64,000 bases of DNA from Lachnospiraceae bacterium. Its GTDB lineage: Bacteria; Bacillota; Clostridia; Lachnospirales; Lachnospiraceae. Location: positions 62,001 through 126,000 of the forward strand of contig JAFLSY010000007.1 of the NCBI GenBank assembly GCA_022510745.1. Reading direction: 5' to 3'. Under the pieces are notes generated by a model. The model made no database searches and was not told the origin of the DNA. It saw nothing but the letters and a program-made list of their open reading frames with translations. The stretch's first letter is position 1. Each line of letters opens with the position of its first letter. The position numbers were made by a program, and so were the translations under genes. Positions 7,704 to 16,149 of this stretch are shown here, in pieces.

Positions 7704-8312
7704 TTAATAATCCTCCACATCAAATTTGCGGTCCTTGAAATAGTAATCCCTGTCCGCATCCGTAATTTCCCGAATAATCTTGCAGGGATTTCCGGCAGCA
7801 AGCATATTTTCCGGGATATCTTTTGTCACTACGCTGCCGGCACCGATCACAGCATTGTCACCGATCGTCACACCCGGAAGAATCACCACATTACCCCCAA
7901 GCCAAACATTGTTGCCTATGGTAACGGGTATCCCGTATTCATATCCGGAATTTCTGCTGTCAGGATGAAGCGGATGCCCCGCCGTGTAGATTGAGACATT
8001 GGGCGCAATCTGCACGTTATCCCCGATACTGACTTTCCCTACATCCAAAACGGTAAAGCCGAAATTGGCAAAGAAGTTGTCACCCACCTCGATATTCCAC
8101 CCGTAATCACAGTGAAAAGGAGGTTCCAGCCAGATACCCTCCCCAACCTTACCAAACAATTTCTTTACTATCTCGGGTATTTTACTTCTCTCCTTTGGCG
8201 GCAGGGTATTTAATTCATAGAGGATTTCTCTGCAGCGTTCCCTCTCTTCTTTCAGATTGTCCAGCCAAGCCTTATAAGGCAGCCCGCTTAACATTCTTTC
8301 TTTTTGATTCAT
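7704..8312 (-). CDS. Sugar O-acetyltransferase (maltose/galactoside type, LbH fold)
   Basis: A 202-residue acetyl-CoA-dependent acetyltransferase. Residues about 5-55 form the helical maltose-acetyltransferase N-domain; residues about 70-190 are left-handed beta-helix hexapeptide repeats, with the terminal VVTKDIPENMLAAGNPCKII typical of LacA/Maa proteins. The catalytic histidine is in TAGHPLHP. The substrate is probably a sugar or glycoside, used for detoxification or surface modification. A Shine-Dalgarno-like GGAGAT lies upstream of the ATG. Confidence 0.92.
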   Translation of the reverse strand: MNQKERMLSGLPYKAWLDNLKEERERCREILYELNTLPPKERSKIPEIVKKLFGKVGEGIWLEPPFHCDYGWNIEVGDNFFANFGFTVLDVGKVSIGDNVQIAPNVSIYTAGHPLHPDSRNSGYEYGIPVTIGNNVWLGGNVVILPGVTIGDNAVIGAGSVVTKDIPENMLAAGNPCKIIREITDADRDYYFKDRKFDVEDY

Positions 8313-8370
8313 ACTAATCTCCTATCCCACAGTTACTTTTTCAAGGCGTACTCCGCCTTTAAACCAAAAT

Positions 8371-8412
8371 GCCGTTCCTATCCGGCACCTAAATCCGCCG
8401 GGCAGGAACGGC
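8371..8412 (-). terminator. Probable terminator after the 8464-9198 gene
   Basis: An inverted repeat with 9+5 paired bases around a 2-nt internal loop (8371-8386 against 8397-8412) and a 10-nt loop. On the minus strand it is followed by ATTTTGGTTT. It lies 50 bp after the stop of the membrane protein gene and separates it from the acetyltransferase gene. Confidence 0.75.
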
Positions 8413-8463
8413 GTCTTGCCACTTTGATCAGTTAAAAAAACTCCTTGCATTACGATGCTTTTA

Positions 8464-9198
8464 TCACCTTGCGATTTCCAGGGGGCGTCCCTCCTGATAT
8501 AAGCGCAGAATCTGTTCGCTGTCACGCTCCAATATGTAGCGCCTGCCATCGCAGACGATCTCCTGACCACAGAGAATCTTGGGGTTGCGGCGGCACAGTT
8601 CCTGCATGAGCTCCATACAAAGAGCTTTCTTCCTTTGGGTATCCGTGAAGAGAGGAACTGCCATGACTCCCTGATCCTGAATGGATAAACTTACCATGCA
8701 CCAAATATCTGTGCTATCGGAGAATGCAACGGCTATGATGTCTTCCAGACGACGTACATAGGGGTCTACGCCATCCATAACCAGATAATGCTCTGTAAAA
8801 AAACCAGCAATAAAACTTTCAACTGCGGCATTGGGCACCCGGCATGTCACGATCGTAACGTCCGGGGATGCCAGTTCACGGTTGATCTGCTGAATCTCTC
8901 CCTCTGAAAAGCCGGTCTGCTTCTGATAATATGAGATCCAGTCAGCTGCTCTCTTGCGACTAAAATAAATTCCCAATATGAGCAGCAAAAGTCCGGGCAC
9001 TGACAGAATAACTGCTGCGACAATGCTTTTAGAAAGCAAAAGGAAAACCGAAACGGGAAGCGTGAAGATCAAAAGAACGATTGCGCCGGCAATCAGCCCT
9101 TTTCCGCCACCCTTGTTGGCGCGAATGGTTTTTAAGATACTGTCCTTTCCCTTCTTTGCCAGTTTCTGATAGAGCTTGTGTTCTGTAGATGCGATCAT
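8464..9198 (-). CDS. Membrane protein of unknown function
   Basis: I do not recognise this 244-residue protein. A basic N-terminus (about 30 residues) precedes two transmembrane helices at about residues 34-56 and 59-80. The remaining 160 residues are soluble and probably cytoplasmic, rich in predicted strands, with DVTIVTCRVPNAAVESFIAG near the middle. It is paired with another unknown two-helix membrane protein (9276-9941) 77 bp upstream on the same strand; the two may be a functional pair. The ATG at 9198 is preceded by GGAGGAATG. A 14-bp palindrome at 9214-9227 lies just upstream. Confidence 0.7.
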   Translation of the reverse strand: MIASTEHKLYQKLAKKGKDSILKTIRANKGGGKGLIAGAIVLLIFTLPVSVFLLLSKSIVAAVILSVPGLLLLILGIYFSRKRAADWISYYQKQTGFSEGEIQQINRELASPDVTIVTCRVPNAAVESFIAGFFTEHYLVMDGVDPYVRRLEDIIAVAFSDSTDIWCMVSLSIQDQGVMAVPLFTDTQRKKALCMELMQELCRRNPKILCGQEIVCDGRRYILERDSEQILRLYQEGRPLEIAR

Positions 9199-9275
9199 TC
9201 ATTCCTCCATTCCGCCGCTTAAGCGGCACATTGTTTTGTAAAGATATATACGGGTATGCGTAAGCCGGGAACCAT

Positions 9276-9941
9276 TTATCCCGTTTTGCGTTCCCGATTA
9301 CGAATCACTGAAAAGCCACCCATTATGACTGAGAGCAGACCGGCAACTAAGCTTACAAGCGTGACGTCGGGGCGAAAAAGTACCGCCAGAGTATAGTTTT
9401 CGTATCCTTTACACAGGTAGTCCGCGTTCAGACTCAGCAGATTGGAGCCTTCGGCATCGGCATATTTGCCGGCATACATACGATAGAAATAGTCCATTCT
9501 GGAAGAAAGCTCATCTAAGTATCTCAGCTGAAAATATCCTTTTATTGTCAGATTCAATTCTGTTTCAAAGGAACTCGCCAGTTGAATGTGATCCGTAAGC
9601 TCTTCATCCTTGCCGGGGGTAAAGCAAAGGACCCACTCCTTCCCGTCGCAGTCAAGAAACTTTGCGATACAGTAAAGGCTGCCGTCCGTATTCGTTTTGA
9701 TGTGCAGGATCTGCAAATTATCTATATAATAAACATGTATGCGATGATATTGCCTCCCGGCCTCCACTTCATCGCCTCGTATCTCGCTTACATTTCCGGC
9801 ATGGAATGGAAGAATGATCAAAAGATACACCAAAAAACCTACCCCGAGTATCAGCTGTTTTTTCCCTCTCTGGCTGTTTTCTTTGCGCGCATTGCTGCGG
9901 GACAAGTCCCTTTTATATTCTTCATAGCTGTTATCACTCAT
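9276..9941 (-). CDS. Membrane protein of unknown function
   Basis: I do not recognise this 221-residue protein. A charged cytoplasmic N-terminus of about 28 residues is followed by a transmembrane helix (about 29-48), a domain of about 140 residues that would lie outside the cell, and a second helix near the C-terminus (about 193-212) ending in RNRERKTG. The topology N-in/C-in with one large outer domain suggests a sensor or accessory protein rather than a transporter. It is followed by the membrane protein gene at 8464-9198, probably in one transcript. Confidence 0.7.
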   Translation of the reverse strand: MSDNSYEEYKRDLSRSNARKENSQRGKKQLILGVGFLVYLLIILPFHAGNVSEIRGDEVEAGRQYHRIHVYYIDNLQILHIKTNTDGSLYCIAKFLDCDGKEWVLCFTPGKDEELTDHIQLASSFETELNLTIKGYFQLRYLDELSSRMDYFYRMYAGKYADAEGSNLLSLNADYLCKGYENYTLAVLFRPDVTLVSLVAGLLSVIMGGFSVIRNRERKTG

Positions 9942-10020
9942 AGTATTCTCCGGTAGAGCTTATTGGGTACTGCACATTATCAGAATATCAAAAAATGACC
10001 CAAAATTCAAGGAATCTCTC

Positions 10021-10350
10021 CTATCCCAGCTTATCCCCGTTTTTTACCGCTCTTTCCGGTGCGATCAAAACAACTCCGCCTTCACTGTAGGTTCCTAATA
10101 CCAATACCTCAGAAATAAAATTAGCTATCTGCATAGGTGGAAAATTCACCACTGCCAATACCTGCCTTCCTACCAGATCCTCCACCGAATAATGATCGGT
10201 AATCTGTGCCGAAGACTTCTTGATACCAATTTCTTCTCCGAAATCCACCTCCAGCTGATAGGCCGGTTTCTTTGCTTTCTCAAAATTCTTCGCACTGATG
10301 ATCGTACCCACTCGGATATCCAATTTCATAAAATCATCAAAAACCGCCAT
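10021..10350 (-). CDS. csaA: CsaA-like tRNA-binding/chaperone protein
   Basis: A 109-residue OB-fold protein, the size of CsaA. Landmarks are [20 protein letters not shown] at the N-terminus, [10 protein letters not shown] in the middle and [20 protein letters not shown] near the end, all strongly conserved in CsaA. The family binds tRNA and has been described as a secretion chaperone in Bacillus. The ATG at 10350 is chosen because GGAGGA lies 7 bp upstream; it is only 2 bp after the stop of the Nudix gene at 10353, so the two form an operon. Confidence 0.9.
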   Translation of the reverse strand: MAVFDDFMKLDIRVGTIISAKNFEKAKKPAYQLEVDFGEEIGIKKSSAQITDHYSVEDLVGRQVLAVVNFPPMQIANFISEVLVLGTYSEGGVVLIAPERAVKNGDKLG

Positions 10351-10352
10351 TT

Positions 10353-10856
10353 TTATTCCTCCTGCTTTGCTTCCGCAATCACTGTTTTTACTAACTGCCA
10401 TGCGATACTTCCTTCTCTAAGCTTTTCTAGGGCATGGGCAAAACTCACCCATTCCACGGCATCCACTTCCCCGGAAATTGTGAAATCGCTTTTCTCCACC
10501 ACTGCTTTATAACCCAGCATCAGCATCTCTTTCTTTTCATAGGGATAGCTCTGTATGTATTCCAGTGCTTCCACATCCAGTCCTATTTCTTCTTTCACTT
10601 CCCTGATAACCGTATCTTCAGCAGCTTCGCCGGGTTTCATAACCCCGGCTACACACACGTAGTTTGTGGTTGAAACATAGTTCTGTCTTAGAAGCGCAAT
10701 TTCATTCTCTTTATTTACAACAGCCGCTATAATACAGGTAGTAAACAGATCCCACAAAGGAATTTCACAGGTACTGCAATAGGGAATCATACCCTCATCG
10801 CCGATTTCCTTTTTCATCAATTTATTTCCGCAATGCGGACAATAGGTAAAGCGCAT
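10353..10856 (-). CDS. Nudix hydrolase with N-terminal zinc ribbon (NudC-like)
   Basis: A 167-residue protein. Two CxxC pairs at the N-terminus (CPHCGNK and CSTCEIP) make a zinc ribbon, followed by a Nudix domain with the box [18 protein letters not shown] around residues 74-92. The architecture matches the C-terminal half of NAD pyrophosphatase NudC and related zinc-ribbon Nudix proteins, but the NudC hallmark downstream of the box (SQPWPFPxS) is replaced by [15 protein letters not shown], which keeps part of the pattern. NAD or deamidated NAD hydrolysis is therefore plausible but unproven. It is the first gene of an operon with csaA. Confidence 0.88.
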   Translation of the reverse strand: MRFTYCPHCGNKLMKKEIGDEGMIPYCSTCEIPLWDLFTTCIIAAVVNKENEIALLRQNYVSTTNYVCVAGVMKPGEAAEDTVIREVKEEIGLDVEALEYIQSYPYEKKEMLMLGYKAVVEKSDFTISGEVDAVEWVSFAHALEKLREGSIAWQLVKTVIAEAKQEE

Positions 10857-11195
10857 ACTTTATCCTCCATAAGCTAAATTTACAGGAACCAGTATAGCAC
10901 ATTTTGTAATACAAAGAAATATCCTTTCAGGGCACTCCGAATTACCGGTCTTATACCCCTATTTCATTTTCTAATCAGGCAGAATTCCCCCGGCTTTTTT
11001 ATAATGGCAGACCACCGCTTGAAAAGTAAATGCCGCTTTGCGGTGCTTCCTTTTCTGCGCTTATGGTATAATTGATTGAGAATTTATCAGCATTTTCCTG
11101 CCGGTTTTGAATCATGTAAAATTAGAATTATAACTGATATGCTATAGAATATAATAATCATCTACAGAAACATAGCAATACAAAAGCCATCTGAG
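10857..11195. other. Intergenic region with small possible reading frame
   Basis: No clear gene. On the minus strand 10999-11115 encodes 38 residues from an ATG (N-terminus MIQNRQENADKF, C-terminus YFSSGGLPL). It has no Shine-Dalgarno site and is more likely a remnant than a gene. A CCGC-TTT-GCGG mini-hairpin lies inside it. No convincing promoter or terminator was found. Confidence 0.3.
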
Positions 11196-11700
11196 TTATA
11201 TGCAATATTGCTTAAGCATTTCCTCAAGAACTGCCGGCTCTTTAAGTCTGGGCAGCATGGCCTCCTGACCGTCTGCAAGCATACGGTCTAATAAAGAAAG
11301 TATGCGGTTCTGGCCGGTCTGCTGGCCTTCCTGTCGACCTTTTTCTATGCCTTTTTCCATACCTTCTTCCATGCCCTTTTCCATGCCTGCCTTCATTCCT
11401 TCCTGCTCAGCATACTTCATCAGCTCATCAAATCTCATATAACGTTCCTTCAAAACTCTGCTCTTTTTTAGAACTGTGATTTTTTCATGCAGCCTGCATT
11501 TCATCACTGGCATAAATATCCAGCCGTATGCTGCGGAAATCGGAGGCAAACAGGATGCTATGTTCCGCACGTACGGTCACCTCCGGGATCGGCATGTCCA
11601 ACAGCACCTCCAGAATCATGCGGCAGGTCTCCTTATCCTCCAATGCTGCCGCAAATAAAAAGACGTGCTTCAAATCCAGATCCTGAAACTTTTTGCTCAT
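11196..11700 (-). pseudogene. Rpn/PD-(D/E)XK nuclease-family transposase, internally deleted
   Basis: Two fragments of one gene are joined. The N-terminal part starts at the ATG at 11700 (AGGAGGATACC upstream), encodes KKFQDLDLKHVFLFAAALED onward, and stops at 11485. The C-terminal part, in another frame, resumes with MRFDELMKYAEQEGMKAGME and a run of EKG/EEG repeats and ends at 11196. Recombination-promoting nuclease (Rpn) proteins are normally about 290-320 residues; here some 150 central residues are missing and the frame is broken at about 11490. These proteins belong to dispersed multi-copy families in Clostridia. The remnant is almost certainly non-functional. Confidence 0.85.
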
Positions 11701-11800
11701 GGTATCCTCCTTACTGCCGGAGGATATTCTGCCTGCCACCATTATAACAGTTTACCGTATAAATTTCAACTATAAATTATCATATCCGCTGATAACGTTA

Positions 11801-11953
11801 TCATCCTCGTTGATAACGAGCATTGTACTCCGCATTGATTTCGGCTATTTCCTTTTTTCCGTCAATATAGTCCTGATACATCTCAAAGGGACTTCCTCCG
11901 CCCAGCCAGCAGGAGGAACAGTTTTCACAGCCTCCGCCGCAGTCTAATGACTG
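11801..11953 (-). other. In-frame 50-codon extension after the DUF3298 lipoprotein stop
   Basis: The frame of the upstream lipoprotein gene continues past its TGA (11954-11956) for 50 sense codons to a TGA at 11801-11803. The extension is protein-like: a cysteine-rich part (CGGGCENCSSCW) then a helical part (EMYQDYIDGKKEIAEINAEY). It has no good start codon of its own before the internal ATG. It may be the original C-terminus cut off by a nonsense mutation, a readthrough extension, or the end of another lost gene. Confidence 0.45.
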
Positions 11954-13570
11954 TCAGCCGGAATAACCAAGCATTTCAAAATAATCAAATTGGCTGATCC
12001 CATCAATAAATATCTCTCCGCCATCCGGTTGGGTATAATGAATCTCTCCCTCCACATTTTTCACCTCCTGGCCAAAAGGCAGTGTTAAAAACCATGCGGT
12101 ACCGTTGTCATCCGTGGCAGTAATCCACAGTCTGGTACCTTCAGGGAGTACATCTTCATGACCATGAACTGTTACAGGCATTTCACGGGTCAAAGTCAAA
12201 ATTCTGTATTCATAATCATAGTCTTCAACTTCATACAGCCATTCCCGCTGTACCAATTCCCCCGACTCCTCAAGTGAAAACCACACTCTGGGCCAAAAAG
12301 TTGTAAATACCTCTACTGTCGGCCTTACCTGGACGCTGTCTATATTGGCAGCCGCAATATATCCTTCTATATCTGCCGTCTTGTGAACTTCACCATCCGT
12401 CACCTCATACAGACAGGTAGACCACTCAGCCGGCAGACATTCCGTGTCAAAAAGGAGATATGTTTTTCCGTTGGCCCTGCGAATCACATAACTGCTCATG
12501 ACAGAATCACAGTATTCGTCCAGTTCATGGACTTTTCCGTTGATTTCAACACATACTTGCGACATATATCCGTCAGGAGCCGGAACTTGAAAAATACGGA
12601 GTGTGTCTTCTGTCACTCCACTCTGTGACAGGCTGACTGAAATCATTGCTTCTTTTGGTATCTGCGCCATCCCTACACCACAAAGGCCACGGTACGGTTC
12701 TTCCATACATTCTTCTACTGCCCAATACGGAAGTGTCACCTCCATATTGTACCCAATACCGTCAGCTAGCTCGTAGGGTTGAAACATGAAACAAATACCT
12801 TCTGCATTCAGATACCAATTCCATGTAGGTTTAAACCTATCTTCCAAAAAATATTCCTTATACTCCGCTGAAAGTATGTCTCCGTAATTTTCCTCTAAAT
12901 AATGGAGTACATATTCTTTAGATTTCTGCCAAAAATCCTTTTCGAATACAAGAATATCCTCCAATTCCATTACTTGTTTTTCTTCCAGATTAAAACTTAC
13001 ACCTGTATATCCGCTGAATGATTCCGGAAGAAATCCATTATACTCCACCCGAAAGCTGATTACCCGGCTGTCCATACGGGTGCAGACAGCATTCAACTCC
13101 ACCTCGTAATAGCTTTGAATCCCTTCCGCTTCATCAGCCTCCGCCAACCAGGCATACTCTTGCGCAGTTTCCATACAATATTCTGCTTCCTGCTCAAACC
13201 AATTTTCAATGAGTTTGCTCACGTCCTCATAACGTTCACCGCTCAATCTTACTTCCGGATACTGACATCGCACCAACACCGTGACACTGTCCATTCCATA
13301 CCATTTTTCCACGATATTTTTTATGGAGAGCTCTGGCAGCCACTCCTCTTGTTCACTCTCCTCCGAATCCTCCACTTCATCTGAATTCTCGCCGGATTCA
13401 ACCGTCACCATAGACTCGTCGGACACCATAGGCCGTGGCGACATATTTCCCTCCAAAGATTCGTCTTCTTCTGATACACTGCCGCAGCCAGACAACACCC
13501 ATGATGTCATCAACATCATAACCATATATTTAACCAAATATTTTCTCGGGCATTTTAACCACTCGATCAT
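11954..13570 (-). CDS. DUF3298-domain lipoprotein (RsiV-like sensor part)
   Basis: A 538-residue secreted lipoprotein. A signal peptide ends in the lipobox VLSGC, so Cys29 would be lipidated, followed by an acidic low-complexity linker to about residue 78. Residues about 85-320 match the DUF4163/DUF3298 architecture: EEKQVMELEDILVFEKDFWQ and the characteristic GICFMFQPYELADGIGY. In Bacillus RsiV this region binds lysozyme and triggers release of SigV. The C-terminal 200 residues are a beta-rich region I do not recognise. It is the third gene after an ECF sigma factor and a membrane protein, which suggests it supplies the sensing domain that RsiV carries in one chain. AGGAGGAG lies upstream of the start. 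Confidence 0.82.
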   Translation of the reverse strand: MIEWLKCPRKYLVKYMVMMLMTSWVLSGCGSVSEEDESLEGNMSPRPMVSDESMVTVESGENSDEVEDSEESEQEEWLPELSIKNIVEKWYGMDSVTVLVRCQYPEVRLSGERYEDVSKLIENWFEQEAEYCMETAQEYAWLAEADEAEGIQSYYEVELNAVCTRMDSRVISFRVEYNGFLPESFSGYTGVSFNLEEKQVMELEDILVFEKDFWQKSKEYVLHYLEENYGDILSAEYKEYFLEDRFKPTWNWYLNAEGICFMFQPYELADGIGYNMEVTLPYWAVEECMEEPYRGLCGVGMAQIPKEAMISVSLSQSGVTEDTLRIFQVPAPDGYMSQVCVEINGKVHELDEYCDSVMSSYVIRRANGKTYLLFDTECLPAEWSTCLYEVTDGEVHKTADIEGYIAAANIDSVQVRPTVEVFTTFWPRVWFSLEESGELVQREWLYEVEDYDYEYRILTLTREMPVTVHGHEDVLPEGTRLWITATDDNGTAWFLTLPFGQEVKNVEGEIHYTQPDGGEIFIDGISQFDYFEMLGYSG

Positions 13571-13685
13571 ATGTAATCATCTCCTCCTAAAAGCAGCGTG
13601 TATAACACTCCCGCGCATCTATTACATATGTATCATATATGCTTTACTGCCCGTCTGTCAAATTTCTAATAAAAAGTTTTACCAG

Positions 13686-14510
13686 CTAATGCAATACCTC
13701 AAAAGTGCTTACCATGACATCAAAACGAGTTCCATGTCCCTCTGTAGCTTCCATAAAGTAATGGGAGGAGATGACGTAAACATTTCCCATACCATCCTCT
13801 ATAAACCACATTTCCACAACCGGTGCATCCCAGTCAAGACCGTCGTGCGCATAAATATAAAGTCCTCTTGGCACTTCCGTCTCCTGTATTTCCCATACAT
13901 CCCCATAGCTTTCCGAAAGCTGCAGAGATGCTGCCTCGGCTGCTTCCTCACCTGTAATATCCGCAAGCTGCCTGATTTCCATATAGCAGGGCGGCATCCA
14001 ATCGGCAAATTCCTGCGGGCGCACCGTATAAATGCCATCTTCTTCTGAAAAAACATAGTGTTCCGTATCTACATAAAGAACAAAACCTGTTTTGTATTTG
14101 TCCCCCGGCATTACTCCATATGCGGAATGCTCCACTGTTTCCGGAAATCCTTCCAGCCATACGGTAATCTCTACAGATTCTGCAACACGCCCTACTACCG
14201 TTTCCAGCTGCTCTTGCAGACTGTCAGTTGCCTTCCCCAGGTTTACGGAAGTTTTCTGAGCAGGAATCAGCATTTCAAACCAAGTCTGCACGCCTTTGTA
14301 TAAATTCATGGCGGCGACCTTTCCGGGTGGTGTCAATAGAATCAGGCATAGGCAGGCCGCAGTAGCCAGTACTATCCGAAGGATACTCTGTCTTCTGTTC
14401 GTACCGCTATATTGCCTGAATTTTTCCGCGTTATCTGTCTCAAACGCCTGTACTAAAAACTCATCGGCAATGCCATCCAGCAAAAAGACCAGTCGTTCTT
14501 CTCTTTTCAT
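13686..14510 (-). CDS. Putative membrane anti-sigma factor
   Basis: A 274-residue protein with a short cytoplasmic N-terminus (about 43 residues), one transmembrane helix at about 44-62 and a large extracytoplasmic part. It starts with a 4-bp ATGA overlap with the ECF sigma gene, the position expected for its anti-sigma factor. No His-Cys-Cys zinc motif is present. The outer part contains a segment like ADITGEEAAEAASLQLSESY that resembles DUF4367-type domains seen in clostridial anti-sigma factors. The cognate role is inferred from position; the DUF3298 lipoprotein encoded 115 bp downstream is a likely partner. Confidence 0.75.
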   Translation of the reverse strand: MKREERLVFLLDGIADEFLVQAFETDNAEKFRQYSGTNRRQSILRIVLATAACLCLILLTPPGKVAAMNLYKGVQTWFEMLIPAQKTSVNLGKATDSLQEQLETVVGRVAESVEITVWLEGFPETVEHSAYGVMPGDKYKTGFVLYVDTEHYVFSEEDGIYTVRPQEFADWMPPCYMEIRQLADITGEEAAEAASLQLSESYGDVWEIQETEVPRGLYIYAHDGLDWDAPVVEMWFIEDGMGNVYVISSHYFMEATEGHGTRFDVMVSTFEVLH

Positions 14511-15091
14511 AATACAATCCCCTCCTGTTCCAAATACTTCTTAAGCTGCTGCCTTACCCGATTTAATTTCGTTGACACGCTGCTTTCTTTCAAAGAAAAG
14601 CGCTGTGCCAATTCTCTGACATTTTCCGCACAAAAATATCGACGAATAAATAAGATACGGGTCTGATCATCCAAATGATTTAAAAAGTCATTGATACTCT
14701 GCTGTATGGTATCATCCGCAGCAGCTTCTACATTTGTGCTATCCGGCAGGCACTCCTCCAGTTCACTGAACAGCAGTTCTATGGGTGCATGCCGTTTTTT
14801 CCGGGTATTGTACTGTAGTCTGCTTAAAGCCAGATTACGCACAATTTTCGCTACATAGGCGGACAATATCTGTGGACGTGTCGGGGGAATACTGTTCCAT
14901 ACCCGCAGCCAAGTATCGTTCTCACATTCCTCCGCATCCTCCTTATTGGATAAAATCCGAATGGCAATGTGACTGCAGAGTCTTCCATATTTATTGGAGA
15001 GTTCGCTGACGGCCTGCTCTGACCGGCAAAAAAACAGATCAATAATTTTTTCGTCTTCCACGGTGTACCTCCGATTCTCTTTTGCATTCAT
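14507..15091 (-). CDS. ECF-type RNA polymerase sigma factor
   Basis: A 194-residue sigma factor with region 2 at about residues 22-90 (ILSNKEDAEECENDTWLRVW and SAYVAKIVRNLALSRL) and region 4 at about 135-190 (helix-turn-helix VRELAQRFSLKESSVSTKLN). This is the common clostridial ECF subgroup whose members sit beside a single-helix membrane protein. It is the first gene of a sigma, membrane protein, DUF3298 lipoprotein operon. By analogy with SigV/RsiV it may respond to lysozyme or other wall damage. A small inverted repeat, ATTTGA-N3-TCAAAT, lies upstream at about 15104-15118. Confidence 0.93.
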   Translation of the reverse strand: MNAKENRRYTVEDEKIIDLFFCRSEQAVSELSNKYGRLCSHIAIRILSNKEDAEECENDTWLRVWNSIPPTRPQILSAYVAKIVRNLALSRLQYNTRKKRHAPIELLFSELEECLPDSTNVEAAADDTIQQSINDFLNHLDDQTRILFIRRYFCAENVRELAQRFSLKESSVSTKLNRVRQQLKKYLEQEGIVL

Positions 15092-15138
15092 CTATTAAGA
15101 CTACATTTGAAAATCAAATAGCACACTCTAAAAAATTT

Positions 15139-16149
15139 TTATCTCGTATATCCCCAAATATTTTTGATTTGATATTTTATATCTGCAAAGCTCCACTGCC
15201 TGTCGCTGCGAATCCTGCTGTTGGGATCGTGCACATAAAAACCGTTTGCATCATAATCATACAACACGATAAAATGGCCTGTGGTGGTAAAATCTCCGGG
15301 CCGCATACTGCAGATGATCAACCCGCCTCTGTTTAAGCAGGTTTTCATTTCATCCTCATCCAATCCCAATTCTTTGACTGTCAGCCCATACTCCTTCGCC
15401 CCGTCGCTCAACAGCGTCCAGGCTGTCCCTATCCCCTCTACATAGTGTCCGTTCCGCATACTGTAATCAGCCAATGCATCCGGTGTGGCTTCGGCGTTTC
15501 CCGTTAAAGAAAGAATCACCATGGACAAGCAGGTAGGCGCACATCCCGCAATCCCGATATTGCTGTCACCGTAAGATGCATATCCCCAGCGGCTGTCCCA
15601 CTGCAGCAGGAGCGGACTTTCCGCTTCCAGTTCTTCTTCCGAAAATCCGCCGGTTGCTTTTTTCTCCGCATCGGGATAACCTGCTACAAAGTCTGTCATT
15701 TCCGGATTGCCTGCCAGTGCCGCCAGCAGTTCTTCAGGATACTGCTCACGGTTTGCATAGATTGCCGCGATTTCTTCATTATCTGCTGCCATCATTGCCA
15801 GTTTCTCTTCCAATTCCCTATTCCGGAGCAGCTTTCTGTCATCAACTATGGCTGTCGACAGAACTTCTTCTCCGCTTCCCTGCCCCATATCTGCATAAGA
15901 TGGACCGGCTGCCGCTGTATCGTAAGTATTTTGTGCATGTCCTTCCCCGGCCCAATATCTGGCAATTCGACTTATCCCCCCATATAATAAAACCGCAAGT
16001 ATGACGACACATACCAGGAATTTCAACCGCCTGCGCATAATCTTCCTACGTTTTTTAACAACGGCCGCCCGCTTCATTGCAGCAGTTCTTTCCCGCTTGA
16101 TTGCTTCGCTGCGCTTTCTCCGTTCGACCGCAAGCTTCTCGCTCTGCAT
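15139..16149 (-). CDS. Membrane-anchored C39-family cysteine peptidase
   Basis: A 336-residue protein. A very basic cytoplasmic N-terminus (about 38 residues rich in Arg/Lys) precedes one transmembrane helix at about 40-60, then a linker and a C-terminal papain-like C39_2 domain. The likely catalytic residues are Cys203 in GIAGCAPTC, His292 in TGHFIVLY and Asp308 in HDPN. The start at 16149 is preferred because AGGAGG lies 10 bp upstream; an in-frame ATG at 16209 has no such site. Peptidases of this kind act outside the cell on peptides or wall material; the substrate is unknown. It sits just upstream of the ECF sigma operon on the same strand. Confidence 0.85.
   Translation of the reverse strand: MQSEKLAVERRKRSEAIKRERTAAMKRAAVVKKRRKIMRRRLKFLVCVVILAVLLYGGISRIARYWAGEGHAQNTYDTAAAGPSYADMGQGSGEEVLSTAIVDDRKLLRNRELEEKLAMMAADNEEIAAIYANREQYPEELLAALAGNPEMTDFVAGYPDAEKKATGGFSEEELEAESPLLLQWDSRWGYASYGDSNIGIAGCAPTCLSMVILSLTGNAEATPDALADYSMRNGHYVEGIGTAWTLLSDGAKEYGLTVKELGLDEDEMKTCLNRGGLIICSMRPGDFTTTGHFIVLYDYDANGFYVHDPNSRIRSDRQWSFADIKYQIKNIWGYTR

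Noticed and set aside
11196..11570. Repeats of EKG/EEG codons as a tandem-repeat or CRISPR-like array
   Set aside because: The short repeats encode the normal coiled tail of Rpn-type nucleases, and there are no spacers or conserved direct repeats of CRISPR length.
11954..11956. Selenocysteine at the TGA of the DUF3298 lipoprotein
   Set aside because: No selenoprotein family matches, the residue would lie outside any redox motif, and I see no convincing bSECIS-like stem directly after the TGA. Nonsense change or remnant is simpler.
13281..14048. Plus-strand frame of 255 codons across the DUF3298 lipoprotein and anti-sigma genes
   Set aside because: It spans the boundary between two well-supported minus-strand genes and their spacer, with low-complexity serine-rich translation.
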